Part shown: piece after piece, positions 1 through 8,977 of the stretch
Layout of the letters: each line of letters begins with the position of its first letter
Position numbering within the stretch: position 1 is the first letter of the stretch
Assembly (NCBI RefSeq): GCF_031326345.1
Contig: NZ_CP133671.1
Location: 4,960,001-5,024,000 of the forward strand
Direction of reading: 5' to 3'
Origin: Aureispira sp. CCB-E
GTDB lineage: Bacteria; Bacteroidota; Bacteroidia; Chitinophagales; Saprospiraceae
Length of the DNA: 64,000 bases
Notes under the pieces: generated by a model
Databases searched by the model: none
Told to the model about the DNA's origin: nothing
Seen by the model: the letters and a program-made list of their open reading frames with translations, nothing else
Made by a program: the position numbers and the translations under genes

Positions 1-1057
1 CTAATTTATATTGCTCATCTAGTTGTTCGCTTTGCAGCTCTATATTTTGTTCTGTCTCAGCAATTCTCTTTCTATTCGAGGCTATACGTTCATCTAATTT
101 TTCATTATTTTGTTGTAAGAACAACGATTTTTGGGTCAGAATCTTTTTATCATTTTCTTTCCCTTTGATTTTTCCTACTAAACTATTCAATTGCTTTTGA
201 GCATCTGCCAATGCCTTTTCTTTTTCCACATTGCCATTTTTTTCTCGCTCTACTCGTTTCTCCAATTGAATTACTTCCTGATCTAGAGCCTTTTTATTTT
301 CTCGCTCCTCATCAATTTGTTTGTCCAGTGTTTTATAAGCTGTCTTACACTCTGATATTTTAAAATAACTCAATTCCAAGCTTAGCCGACGATATTCGTC
401 CTTTAGCTCAAAATAGCGTTTGGCTCGTTTCGCTTGACGTTCCAAGCTCTTTAAGTTTTTTTGAATTTCAAACAACAAATCCTCCACCCTAGACAAGTCA
501 GCTTCTGTGGCTTTTAATTTGCTAAACGTTTCCTTTTTTCTTGTTTTGTATTTAGAAATACCTGCCGCCTGTTCAAACAATTTAAGACGCGAATTATCTT
601 TGTCTTGCAACAAATCATCCACCATCCCCAGCGCAATAATCGCATAAGAATCAGATCCCATACCCGTATCTACCAACAAGTTAGAAATATCTTTTAAACG
701 ACATTTCACACCATTCAATTGGTACTCACTAGACCCATCTTTGTACAAAATTCTCTTGATAGAAACTTCTTGGTATTCCAAAGGCAAAATACCTTTATCA
801 TTAATAAACGTCAAAGTTACCTCTGCCAAGCCAGATGCTTTACGACTTTTGGTTCCATTAAAGATAACACTAGTCATGCTTTCCGAGCGCAACTGACTTG
901 TTTTTTGCTCTCCCAACACCCAACGAATGGAATCTACAATATTTGACTTCCCACAACCATTAGAACCTACGATTCCAATAACATCTTCTCCAAAATTAAT
1001 TACCGTACGATCAGCAAAACTCTTGAAGCCTTTTATATCTAAACTTTTTAAACGCAT
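1..1057 (-). CDS. smc: Chromosome segregation protein SMC, N-terminal part (runs off the left edge)
   Basis: I translated this by hand from the ATG at 1057 leftwards; the reading frame stays open to base 1, giving about 352 residues of a protein normally near 1,180. The N-terminus MRLKSLDIKGFKSFADRT is the canonical SMC start. A Walker A motif GSNGCGKS lies at residues 31-38, followed by the usual SMC head segment (GMGSDSY and FEQAAGISKYKTRKKE). After about residue 170 the sequence becomes charged and heptad-like (first coiled-coil arm). SMC is the ATPase core of the SMC-ScpAB condensin, which compacts and segregates the chromosome. The hinge, second arm and Walker B/signature head lie outside the window. 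No partner gene is visible. Confidence 0.94.
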   Translation of the reverse strand, partial: MRLKSLDIKGFKSFADRTVINFGEDVIGIVGSNGCGKSNIVDSIRWVLGEQKTSQLRSESMTSVIFNGTKSRKASGLAEVTLTFINDKGILPLEYQEVSIKRILYKDGSSEYQLNGVKCRLKDISNLLVDTGMGSDSYAIIALGMVDDLLQDKDNSRLKLFEQAAGISKYKTRKKETFSKLKATEADLSRVEDLLFEIQKNLKSLERQAKRAKRYFELKDEYRRLSLELSYFKISECKTAYKTLDKQIDEERENKKALDQEVIQLEKRVEREKNGNVEKEKALADAQKQLNSLVGKIKGKENDKKILTQKSLFLQQNNEKLDERIASNRKRIAETEQNIELQSEQLDEQYKL

Positions 1058-1197
1058 TTAATTATGATTAAACATTCTTCATTCTCAGCAACTTAACTCA
1101 AACAAACCTTACTTTAAAGATTCTATAAATTGCTCTATTTTTTGAAAGCCTGTAAAGATAATCAGCTAAAAGGACATTTCAGTATAAAGCATAAAAA

Positions 1198-1230
1198 AAG
1201 TCATTTCCAATCTAATATTGAAAATGACTT
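1198..1230 (-). terminator. Rho-independent terminator after the 1352-1960 gene
   Basis: A 14-bp stem with one mismatch (arms 1198-1211 and 1217-1230) and a 5-base loop. On the minus strand it is followed by a run of seven Ts. It lies about 120 bp after the stop of the secreted-protein gene and before smc, so it should separate the two transcripts. Confidence 0.72.
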
Positions 1231-1351
1231 TAAGATACTCAAAGGTATCGTGTATCTATAATTTTTTATGATTGTCTAGCACCTCCTTTTAAGCCAATAC
1301 ATTGTCAAAGGTACCAACAAATAGATTACTGTTGTCTCAAAAGAAATTATC

Positions 1352-1960
1352 TTAAAACTTGATTTGATCGGCAGTTACCTCTTTTCCATCTATAACTAAC
1401 TTGTATTTAGACAAATCCACCTCTCCTTTGTATTTAGAAGTAGAGATCACCTTAACTTCCATATTCAAATCTTCTTTAATTGCCTTCATTTTTTTAATCA
1501 TCTCGGCAGCCTCCTCAGCATTATTAGAGCGAGCAGCAATTGTTTCTGTATTGATTTCTTTAGACAATATACCTGCATCATTCAAAGCAAAGTACCCCGG
1601 TGTCTTAACCGTAATATTAATCTCTTCTTCTAGGTCTTTTCCACCAATTGTAATAGACTTAGACAAATTAGGTGCTGAAACTATATACACCTCTCCATCT
1701 TTTCCACCATCAATTGAATAACGACCAGCTTTTACCAGTTGTCCTAAAATTGCATCTGGAACATTTGCCTTAATTTCTAACTCTACTCGAATAGTACCTT
1801 CGTCCCATGGTGCGGACTCCATTCCTTTGTTTTTAATGTCAATTTGTACATTAGGACAATCTTCAGGATTTAAAGTTTTCACCAAAGTTTTGTCAGAGTC
1901 TTGAGCAAAAATAGTAGATGTAGTAAAAAGAAGAGCGAATAAAAAAGAAAATACTTTCAT
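1352..1960 (-). CDS. Secreted or periplasmic protein of unknown function, paralog A
   Basis: 202 residues. The N-terminus MKVFSFLFALLFTTSTIFAQ is a signal peptide with probable cleavage after the AQ. The mature protein is acidic/lysine-rich and looks like an all-beta region (about 25-130) followed by a helical stretch (about 140-170). It shares long conserved blocks with the neighbouring 242-residue protein: SDKTLVKT, NKG.ES.PWDEG, QLVKAGRY and KTPGY. The layout is loosely reminiscent of the auto-adhesin/DUF4097-type proteins of Bacteroidota, but I do not recognise a named family. It is transcribed with the same polarity as paralog B, about 280 bp downstream, and ends at its own terminator. 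Confidence 0.8.
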   Translation of the reverse strand: MKVFSFLFALLFTTSTIFAQDSDKTLVKTLNPEDCPNVQIDIKNKGMESAPWDEGTIRVELEIKANVPDAILGQLVKAGRYSIDGGKDGEVYIVSAPNLSKSITIGGKDLEEEINITVKTPGYFALNDAGILSKEINTETIAARSNNAEEAAEMIKKMKAIKEDLNMEVKVISTSKYKGEVDLSKYKLVIDGKEVTADQIKF

Positions 1961-2163
1961 GTTGTTGAAGTTTTATTTTTAGGAATGGTCAAAAATAAGT
2001 TATTTAGGTGTGGATTTTAGCAGGATAACAAGAATAGCATTCCTAACATTTAAATCTATTCTCATCAAAAAAGGGGCTCTTTCTCTATTAAGGAATTGTT
2101 ATAATAGAGAAAAAAAATGAATTGAAAAAATTATAATTGTTAACTTTTGCAATAATTAGCTAG

Positions 2164-2202
2164 GCTGCTACTTCGCAGTCGTTGAAACTATGCAGTAGCA
2201 GC
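2164..2202. repeat. Short extragenic inverted repeat (GCTGCTAC/GTAGCAGC module)
   Basis: A perfect 8-bp inverted repeat, gctgctac and gtagcagc, encloses a spacer containing cgttgaaac. The same words (ctgctacttcg, gtagcagcg, gttgaaac) occur in the other dispersed elements of this window, so this is probably a degenerate short member. It lies just downstream of the stop of paralog B. Confidence 0.6.
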
Positions 2203-2237
2203 GTAACAAACTAGTGCTTTTGCTAGTGGCGTTTTTA

Positions 2238-2966
2238 TTAGTCCTCAAAATCATTCAATGACATTCCACCAATAATAATATCTCCATACATAGCTTCCAC
2301 TTCTTTTAGAGTAGAGTTTGGAGTCAATGTTTTTTTCTTGCCTTGAATAAAACCTGCGTTGCCTGCTTCTCCTTCTTTAGAAAGTGCAGGATTAGCTTTG
2401 CTTGCTTCGTTATCCTTTTGGGCATCTTTAGATTTTTTATACACAAAGCGATATTGTACGTCCACCTTTTCTTTAATTTGACGCATTTCCTTAATCATCT
2501 TTGTTGCTTCTTTCATATTTTCTGATCGACCAACAACAGCTTCCACCATTCCTCCAGGGAAATTCTTCTGAAGTACTCCTTCCGAAACAGCATAATATCC
2601 AGGCGTTTTGATAAAAATTCGAACATGATCGTCTAAATCTGTCCCACCAATAGAAACAGCTTTATCTAGGTTTTTAGCTTTAATAATAAATGTCTCGCCA
2701 TCAATTTCAGAAGACAACGTATAACGCCCAGCTTTTACTAATTGTGCCAAAACAGCTTCTGGAAAATTGGCTGTAATCTCTAATTCAACACGAATAAACC
2801 CTTCATCCCAAGGTGTAGACTCAATCCCTTTGTTTCTAAAATCAAAGTTAATGGATGAAGTTCCCTTAGGATCCATTGTTTTTACTAATGTTTTGTCAGA
2901 TTCTTTTTGTGCAAACGTGGTACTTACAGTTAATAATAGTGCAAGAAATAGCATTGCTTTTTTCAT
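2238..2966 (-). CDS. Secreted or periplasmic protein of unknown function, paralog B
   Basis: 242 residues with a signal peptide (MKKAMLFLALLLTVSTTFAQ). Residues about 22-165 align throughout with paralog A, including SDKTLVKT, NKGIESTPWDEG, QLVKAGRY, IGGTDLDD and KTPGYYA. A C-terminal extension of about 60 residues, rich in Lys, Ala, Asn and Glu (about 175-242), is absent from paralog A. The pair probably arose by local gene duplication. Function unknown; the Sec signal suggests an envelope or periplasmic role. A short inverted repeat lies right after the stop. Confidence 0.82.
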   Translation of the reverse strand: MKKAMLFLALLLTVSTTFAQKESDKTLVKTMDPKGTSSINFDFRNKGIESTPWDEGFIRVELEITANFPEAVLAQLVKAGRYTLSSEIDGETFIIKAKNLDKAVSIGGTDLDDHVRIFIKTPGYYAVSEGVLQKNFPGGMVEAVVGRSENMKEATKMIKEMRQIKEKVDVQYRFVYKKSKDAQKDNEASKANPALSKEGEAGNAGFIQGKKKTLTPNSTLKEVEAMYGDIIIGGMSLNDFED

Positions 2967-3226
2967 ACTTAAGATATATGTTTTTTATTTTGGGTAAAAA
3001 AACGACCTCTAGAGAAGTTCTGTTTCTAAAACGATAAATGATGTATAATATTGTTTTTTATTATAGACATTCACTTACAGTCATTTTGTTATTGTATAGT
3101 CAATATATTTGACCTTTTATGTTCTTACATTTTTTTGACACTACAGTTTAACGAAGAAGAGTCAAAAATGATTCCGTTTTTTGTATTTTATTATTTTTTT
3201 TCTGGTGGTATAATTGACTAATCCAG

Positions 3227-4501
3227 CTAAAGAATTTCTGCTTTATTCATAACCAACTGTATATTAGTCCCTATCTTTTCTTCTAGATAAATTTCACGTG
3301 TTCCTACAATTCGTCCCAAAAGAGCCTCTGAGGTGTGGCGAATGGTTACTAATTTTAAATTTTCTGTTTTTTCAATTTCATAGTCCATTTCCAAATCAGC
3401 TACTAATGCCTTTATTTTTTCAGGGTCATCATTCACACAAACAGAAAAAGCTAATGCTGTATTTTGGGTCATATTTACTTTAATGCGATGTTTTGCCAAT
3501 GCTTCAAAGAGTTTTGCAAATTTGGTTTCATCAACAAAGAAAAAATCTTTAGAAATTATTCTTAGCAAAGCCTGTTCCTTCTTAACAACAATCATTGGAG
3601 GGTATTGAACCAAATCAAAAGCCCCTATTACCGTACCTTTTCCTTCGGGATGCACAAAAGACTTGACATACAAAGGAATTTTTTTATTCTGTAAAGGACG
3701 AATAGTTTTAGGATGAATAACTTGTGCTCCATAATAGGTCATCTCAATCGCCTCTGAATAAGAAAGTTGTTCGATTAATGTCGTATCATCAAATAACCGA
3801 GGATCTGCTGTCAACACACCTGGTACATCTTTCCAAATTGACATATCTTGCGCATTCAAACAATAAGAAAAAATAGCTGCTGTAAAATCAGAACCTTCTC
3901 GTCCTAAAGTAGTTGTAAAATTCTCTGTCGTTCCTCCCAAAAAACCTTGCGTTATAACCAAGCCTTTTTTTAATAAAGCTGGCACCGTTGCTTGAATGGC
4001 TCGCTCTGTTTCTTCCCAATTTATATTGGCATCTCTATAAGTATTGTCTGTCTGAATACAATCTCTAACATCCAACCAAGTTGTTTTTAGATTTACTTCA
4101 TTAAAATAAGCACTAACAATGGTTGTTGATAGCAACTCCCCTACGCTTACAATCTGATCATACAGATAATCAAACTCATCCTGTGGCTCTTCCTCTAGTA
4201 TCCATTGCAAGTCAATAAAAATATCATGTATCTCACTATAAACAGGATGATCTGTATTATCAAACAAACCTTCAAGCAAGGCTTTGTGATGCTCCTTTAC
4301 CTTATTTAAACACGCTTCCATCTGTTTTATATCCCACTCCCAATAAGCCTTCAAAACCAATTCCATTGCATTGGTGGTCTTGCCTGAAGCTGAGATAACA
4401 ATAGCTAACTGGTCGTTAGGAAAACGACGCACAATACTGGCTACATTTCGAATTGATTCAGCATCTTTGATAGATGCTCCTCCAAATTTAAATACTCGCA
4501 T
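3227..4501 (-). CDS. lysC: Aspartate kinase (monofunctional)
   Basis: 424 residues. It phosphorylates L-aspartate, the first step to lysine, threonine and methionine (and diaminopimelate for the cell wall). The amino-acid kinase domain begins with KFGGASI at residues 5-11 (usual KFGGTS). It continues with the TTLGREGSDFTA substrate/ATP loop near 200 and the KDVPGVLTADPR block near 225-237. The last ~120 residues form the ACT regulatory region (two ACT repeats expected; VRKR-type signatures are weak). Length is at the short end for monofunctional enzymes. No other pathway gene is adjacent, so it is probably transcribed alone. Confidence 0.93.
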   Translation of the reverse strand: MRVFKFGGASIKDAESIRNVASIVRRFPNDQLAIVISASGKTTNAMELVLKAYWEWDIKQMEACLNKVKEHHKALLEGLFDNTDHPVYSEIHDIFIDLQWILEEEPQDEFDYLYDQIVSVGELLSTTIVSAYFNEVNLKTTWLDVRDCIQTDNTYRDANINWEETERAIQATVPALLKKGLVITQGFLGGTTENFTTTLGREGSDFTAAIFSYCLNAQDMSIWKDVPGVLTADPRLFDDTTLIEQLSYSEAIEMTYYGAQVIHPKTIRPLQNKKIPLYVKSFVHPEGKGTVIGAFDLVQYPPMIVVKKEQALLRIISKDFFFVDETKFAKLFEALAKHRIKVNMTQNTALAFSVCVNDDPEKIKALVADLEMDYEIEKTENLKLVTIRHTSEALLGRIVGTREIYLEEKIGTNIQLVMNKAEIL

Positions 4502-5456
4502 TTTTAAATTAGTTTGTACGATTATTCGCCCGCTAAAAAATCAAATTAAATCAGTTATTGCAGGAGCTTCGTTTCACGAGTGCTGCGCAATTGATCATTA
4601 ACGGACTATTAATGATAGAATGTTTAGTAAAGCAAAAAAGTCACCTTTCGATTTACCTAATATTTTTGCCTGTTACTTAATTAAATTAATAACTCCCATC
4701 AACCTATTTAAAATTGATGATGTAGGCACTTTAGTAAATAGTTATGATCACTATTCCTTAAGACTACTCAAAGATAGATTTAATGTATAAAGTCTCAATT
4801 TTTTCTTACATTTTTGAAAAAAAAAGCCCGTACAGATTTTAATTCATTACAGTCCATCTTATAAAAAGAAGCATTAATCTTTTTCTAGTATTTATTTGTA
4901 GAATTGATTGTAATAGCGTTAAGAACTTTGTTACTTTTGCTTAAAAATTTGTTATTCGCTTGTAGAGGATAAGGCATACCTATTTTTTATTTTTAGATTT
5001 GTGTTACCTTTATATTTTTTTTACAATAAGTTTTTTTTCTTTAAAAATACTGAAAACCAATTCTGTACCCAATAGAATAGTACTATCAAATAGTATCTAT
5101 TTTTTAATTCCTTTTAATCCAATATGGTGAACTATAATAGCTTTGCAAGCTCAAAGCTTCAACATAAAAAGAAACAAAAAATTAAGTGCGTCAATAAATT
5201 ATTGCTTTAGAGTTATGGAGTCAGAATAAGGGATTTGAAGATCCTTATATTTGGCATATTTTTAGAATCAATAAATAACATTTGGGGATTTTTTGTATTG
5301 AGAAAGAACTACGAATAGTATTATTTTTTCATTTTAATCAATTCAGAGGGTCATTCTTAATCATGCCTAATCGCCCATTTGACATAATTTTCTTGTAAAG
5401 TATTCATAAACTAAAAGTGTTTTTTACTGTTATCATTCCAAAAGACAAAGACCAAT
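4502..5456. other. Long AT-rich intergenic region with a degenerate repeat fragment
   Basis: About 950 bp between the divergent aspartate kinase and OmpA-like genes, with no convincing ORF. At 4566-4600 the words cttcg..cacgagtgctgcgcaattgatcatta resemble, in reverse, the 'gattatcaactgcgcagcactca' module of the dispersed elements (compare 11635-11660 and 31130-31153). A small perfect hairpin (atcattaa/ttaatgat, 4594-4616) sits inside it. The rest is low-complexity AT-rich sequence that must hold the promoters of both flanking genes. Confidence 0.5.
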
Positions 5457-6671
5457 TTGTATATGTATAAAATATCAATCATACTACTTTCAATCATACT
5501 TGTTGTTATCTCTAATACTTGTGCAGCACAAGAAACCCAAGTTATTTATTTAGAAAACCCATCGTTTGAAGATCAGCCTCGTCCTGGTCGTACTCCTGAT
5601 GGATGGGCAGATTGTGGTCACAGCCAAGAATCTCCTCCAGATGTTCAGCCTTATGGTGGATTTAATGTAACACGTCCTGCCCAAGACGGTAGAACTTATA
5701 TTGGCTTGGTTAGTCGAGATAACAAAACATGGGAAGCCGTGGCGCAACGATTGACAGATCCACTAAAGCAAGGCTCTTGTTATAAATTTAGTTTGCATGC
5801 TTGCAAATCACCAATTTATATGAGTCCGACACGTAAAAACCAAAGTCAACCTATTAATTTTAACAAAGGCTTAGTTTTGAGAATTTGGGGAGGAAACAGC
5901 TACTGTGATCGGGCAGAATTGTTAGATGAATTAAAAGATCCTATTGATCATGTTGATTGGAGAAGTTATGACTTTGAATTTAATCCTAAAGATGGTGATT
6001 ATAACTATATTTGTATCGAAGCATACTACAAAACACCTACTTTTTCTTGGTATAATGGCAATGTATTGATTGATAACGCTTCTGAAATTTTTTCTTGTGA
6101 AATTCCAACAGATCCTATTGCTATCAACGAACCAATAGATAATACACCTCCCAAAAACAATCCTAAACCACAAGATAAAACAACCACTCCCAAAGAAGAT
6201 CCTTTGGATAAAAATAGGAAACCAAATGTTTCGGCAGAGAACATCAAAACAATAGATAAAGGAAATTTTGAACCCGATAACATTAATAGCAAAGACATAA
6301 AGGTAGGACACAAATTCCGCCTAGAAAAACTTTATTTCCCTGCAGACTCTTCTTCAATTACCAATAACGGAGAAAAAGTGCTTATAGAACTCTATCGATT
6401 CTTAAAAGACAACCCCAATTTAGCATTAGAAATAGGCGGTCATACAAATGGTTTGCCTCCTGATGACTACTGCGATCGTTTATCGACACAACGTGCTAAA
6501 AATGTAGTCAATTATCTGAAAAGAGAAGGGATTAGCTTGGATCGAATGAGTTATAAAGGCTACGGTAAACGACAACCAATTGGCGACAACAAAACCAAAG
6601 CTGGGCAAAGGCAAAACCAACGAGTAGAAATCATTATTACAGATATTTCGGTGCGAACCAATAACAAGTGA
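5457..6671 (+). CDS. OmpA-family outer-membrane protein with an N-terminal jellyroll-like domain
   Basis: 404 residues; an in-frame ATG two codons further on (5463) is an alternative start. A signal peptide ends near CAAQ (about residue 24). Residues about 28-215 hold a domain opening with LENPSFEDQPRPGRTPDGW, a pattern typical of secreted carbohydrate-binding/jellyroll modules, with several Cys and Trp residues. A Pro/Lys/Asn-rich linker spans about 220-285. An OmpA C-terminal peptidoglycan-binding domain covers about 290-395 (FPADSS, EIGGHTNG, LSTQRAKNV, GYGKRQPIGDN, RQNQRVEI). It should be periplasmic or outer-membrane attached and tethered to peptidoglycan. It is monocistronic and ends at a strong terminator. 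Confidence 0.88.
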   Translation: MYMYKISIILLSIILVVISNTCAAQETQVIYLENPSFEDQPRPGRTPDGWADCGHSQESPPDVQPYGGFNVTRPAQDGRTYIGLVSRDNKTWEAVAQRLTDPLKQGSCYKFSLHACKSPIYMSPTRKNQSQPINFNKGLVLRIWGGNSYCDRAELLDELKDPIDHVDWRSYDFEFNPKDGDYNYICIEAYYKTPTFSWYNGNVLIDNASEIFSCEIPTDPIAINEPIDNTPPKNNPKPQDKTTTPKEDPLDKNRKPNVSAENIKTIDKGNFEPDNINSKDIKVGHKFRLEKLYFPADSSSITNNGEKVLIELYRFLKDNPNLALEIGGHTNGLPPDDYCDRLSTQRAKNVVNYLKREGISLDRMSYKGYGKRQPIGDNKTKAGQRQNQRVEIIITDISVRTNNK

Positions 6672-6698
6672 TATTAGTGCGCTTGCACCTCACTAACA

Positions 6699-6733
6699 AG
6701 CAGCCCTGTTAATCAAAGATTAACAGGGCTGCT
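6699..6733. terminator. Strong bidirectional terminator between convergent genes
   Basis: A perfect 16-bp stem (arms 6699-6714 and 6718-6733, agcagccctgttaatc) with a 3-base loop. It lies between the ends of the OmpA-like gene (+) and the 366-codon minus-strand gene, and can serve both. T-tracts on either side are short. Confidence 0.85.
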
Positions 6734-6757
6734 CTCTATTATTCATATTCAAACTTC

Positions 6758-7855
6758 CTACTTGATTAATTTAACAACCGAATTAGCCAAGGGCAGTGTG
6801 CGGGATTCGTTTCCTTCTTTGTATTTCAAATCAACCACTACCTTTACAGTATGCTCTCCTGCTTTTAATTCTTGGATTTTTGTTCTAAATTTGGAAGCAC
6901 TGTTTGAATCTCTTCCCCACAACACAATAGGCAAAGAAGTCTCTTTTTCACAAATAGAAGCTGTTAATTCTACATCAACAGACTCTATCAATACTCCATC
7001 TATATAATAGTGCGTTGTGTACGAACATGATTTGCTTTCCCCCACACCTCTATTCAGATTTTGAATAGATTTAGGCAGGTAGATACGACCATAAACGGTC
7101 TCTTCTGCTGTTTTAAACGTCGATTGAAGCAGCTTTTTATCCACATCTTTGACTGGAACAAATTGAGTCGACCACAAAATATTGGTTACATTCTCTTGAT
7201 GCAAATCATCTATCAAACCATTGTCTTTAACGGGTTGATACATTGCAGGAATTTTAGTTCCATACAAAGGCAACAAGGCATTTTTACCAACTGTTAGATC
7301 AAAGCTTCCCGTTGCCAAAGGCGTGGCTAGATCATAAGGCTCTTTTTTATCCTTCATTACATACAATGCCACTTTTATGGAATGTGTATGAACAGGCAGC
7401 GCACGTGCGGCAACCGCTCTCATCCATGTAACAAGTGGATTATTTTTTTGAGACAACACATAAAGTAATAAATCATCTTTAGGTCCCCAACTATCCTTAT
7501 AGTCCATTGCCAAAGCATGGAATTCCTTCATATTAACACTTAAAGCTACATCAAACTCATCAATAGAAGCAGCTTTAGTTGATCCTAAGGCAAATGCATC
7601 TGTCAAGAACTCTAAGCCATCAAAGTCTATCTTAAGCACCCCATAGACATCTTGACCGTCCCCTTCTTGCTCTTTGATCAATTGCTCTAAAGGCTGTTCT
7701 AGGCTAATTCTTAAATATAAGTCATCCTCAACAGGAATTGTTTTTTGAGCTTTTGTACTACGGAATTCATTATGTGCTGTAATTTGTTGTCCTACAGAAG
7801 AAAACGCCAATAACAAAAAAAGAAAACTGCAAGCTCCAAATTTTAGCTTTTGCAT
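6758..7855 (-). CDS. Secreted protein of unknown function
   Basis: 365 residues counted from the ATG at 7855. I prefer this start over the in-frame ATG at 7921 because it begins with a clean signal peptide (MQKLKFGACSFLFLLLAFSS, cleavage near VGQQ) and because the longer form reads into a dispersed repeat. The mature part is mixed alpha/beta, with no transmembrane segment after the signal. No catalytic motif was recognised. The C-terminal third (about 270-360: YYIDGVL, VELTASICEKE, VKVVVDLKYKEG) looks like a beta-sandwich. Convergent with the OmpA-like gene, sharing its terminator. Function unknown. Confidence 0.82.
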   Translation of the reverse strand: MQKLKFGACSFLFLLLAFSSVGQQITAHNEFRSTKAQKTIPVEDDLYLRISLEQPLEQLIKEQEGDGQDVYGVLKIDFDGLEFLTDAFALGSTKAASIDEFDVALSVNMKEFHALAMDYKDSWGPKDDLLLYVLSQKNNPLVTWMRAVAARALPVHTHSIKVALYVMKDKKEPYDLATPLATGSFDLTVGKNALLPLYGTKIPAMYQPVKDNGLIDDLHQENVTNILWSTQFVPVKDVDKKLLQSTFKTAEETVYGRIYLPKSIQNLNRGVGESKSCSYTTHYYIDGVLIESVDVELTASICEKETSLPIVLWGRDSNSASKFRTKIQELKAGEHTVKVVVDLKYKEGNESRTLPLANSVVKLIK

Positions 7856-7890
7856 AATTATGGTTTTATATAAAATTCGATATACAATTT

Positions 7891-8027
7891 TAGTAGTTCG
7901 TTGATTATTCCCTGCGGTCATGAGGTCGCAAGCTTAGTTACCTGCGGTGCTACTTCGTGGTAGCTCCCTGCGGTCATGAGCTCGCACAGCTCGGTTCGCT
8001 GCTACTGCGTGGTTTCAACGAACTATT
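7891..8027. repeat. Dispersed inverted-repeat element, short class
   Basis: It starts with tagtagttcgttga and ends with tcaacgaactatt, so the termini are inverted copies of each other (AGTTCGTTGA/TCAACGAACT). The interior carries two copies of ccctgcggtcatgag.tcgc and of the ctgctact.cgtgg words found in the other elements. No ORF. It sits about 35 bp upstream of the 6758-7855 gene. Confidence 0.85.
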
Positions 8028-8111
8028 GCAAGTTACTAGGCAACAATTATTTTAAGTAATTCTTTAACATAAATATATGTAGCTCCACGATATAGTTTGG
8101 TACGTTTCTTT

Positions 8112-8780
8112 TTATTGCTCAAAAGCAAATTGGACAATATTAGCCCCCATTTGAAGTGCTTTGGTACGCATTTCTTCGGTATCGTTGTGCACTTCTTGAT
8201 CTTCCCATCCATCACCTAAATCTGTTTCATAACTATAATAACAAACCACTCTACCTTCCCATATCAAAGCAAATCCTTGTGCGGGTTTGCCATCATGTTT
8301 ATGAATTTTAGGTATTCCCGTTTTAAATTCAAACGTCTTGTGATAAATTTCGTGCGTAAAAGGTAGCTCTACCCAATCCAATTCAGGAAAGACTTGTTTC
8401 ATTGCGATACGAACAAAAGGATCCATACCATAATTATCATCAATATGCAAAAAGCCCCCAGACTGTAAGTACAATCTCAAATTTTCTGCATCAGCATCCG
8501 AAAAAACGACGTTTCCATGCCCAGTCATGTGCATAAAAGCATAGTTAAAAATCTCTGCACTTCCCACTTCAACAGTTTCATAATTAGGATCAATATTCGT
8601 GTGCAATTTTTCATTGCAAAATTTCGCTAAGTTAGGCAAAGCGGTTGGATTGGAATACCAGTCCCCTCCTCCGTTGTATTTTAATAAACCAAACTTTAGT
8701 GCAGGAGCTTCCTCCATCGGTTTAAATGAAAAAGAAACACCTATGGCGATCATGATTACCAATAAGCTTATATATTTCAT
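8112..8780 (-). CDS. DUF4159 domain-containing secreted protein
   Basis: 222 residues. The N-terminus (MKYISLLVIMIAIGVSFSF) is a signal peptide or anchor. The rest matches the DUF4159 pattern: KYNGGGDWY near 35, the MHMTGHGNVVFS segment near 85, then LRLYLQSGGFLHIDDNYG near 105-122, ELPFTHEIYH, and a closing ALIWEGRVVCYYSYETDLGDGWED. The family has a glutamine-amidotransferase-like fold and is widespread in Bacteroidota next to MoxR/von Willebrand-type membrane genes, none of which are present here. Its biochemical role is unknown. Transcribed alone, downstream of def on the same strand. Confidence 0.86.
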   Translation of the reverse strand: MKYISLLVIMIAIGVSFSFKPMEEAPALKFGLLKYNGGGDWYSNPTALPNLAKFCNEKLHTNIDPNYETVEVGSAEIFNYAFMHMTGHGNVVFSDADAENLRLYLQSGGFLHIDDNYGMDPFVRIAMKQVFPELDWVELPFTHEIYHKTFEFKTGIPKIHKHDGKPAQGFALIWEGRVVCYYSYETDLGDGWEDQEVHNDTEEMRTKALQMGANIVQFAFEQ

Positions 8781-8912
8781 ATTCTATATTTTTAGTCGTT
8801 CTCTAATTATCTATATGCTGTTTTATTGTTTCAACAAACTATTGTATTCTAGTTCTTTAGCAATTTCGCCCTCAATGCTCTACAAAAAGCATTCAAATAA
8901 TTCCTAAACTAA

Positions 8913-8951
8913 AAAATCTTAGCAACAATTTGTGTTTATTACTAAGATTTT
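8913..8951 (-). terminator. Terminator after def
   Basis: A 10-bp stem (aaaatcttag/ctaagatttt, arms 8913-8922 and 8942-8951), followed on the minus strand by a T-run. It lies 27 bp past the def stop. Confidence 0.7.
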
Positions 8952-8977
8952 AATTTTTTTCTAACAGAGTTATTATT

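Noticed and set aside
719-946. 75-codon plus-strand ORF at the left end
   Set aside because: It is antisense to the SMC ATPase domain, which is clearly the coding strand.
5931-6313. Antisense ORFs within the OmpA-like gene
   Set aside because: Phe/Ile-rich shadows of the Lys/Asn/Pro-rich linker on the coding strand.
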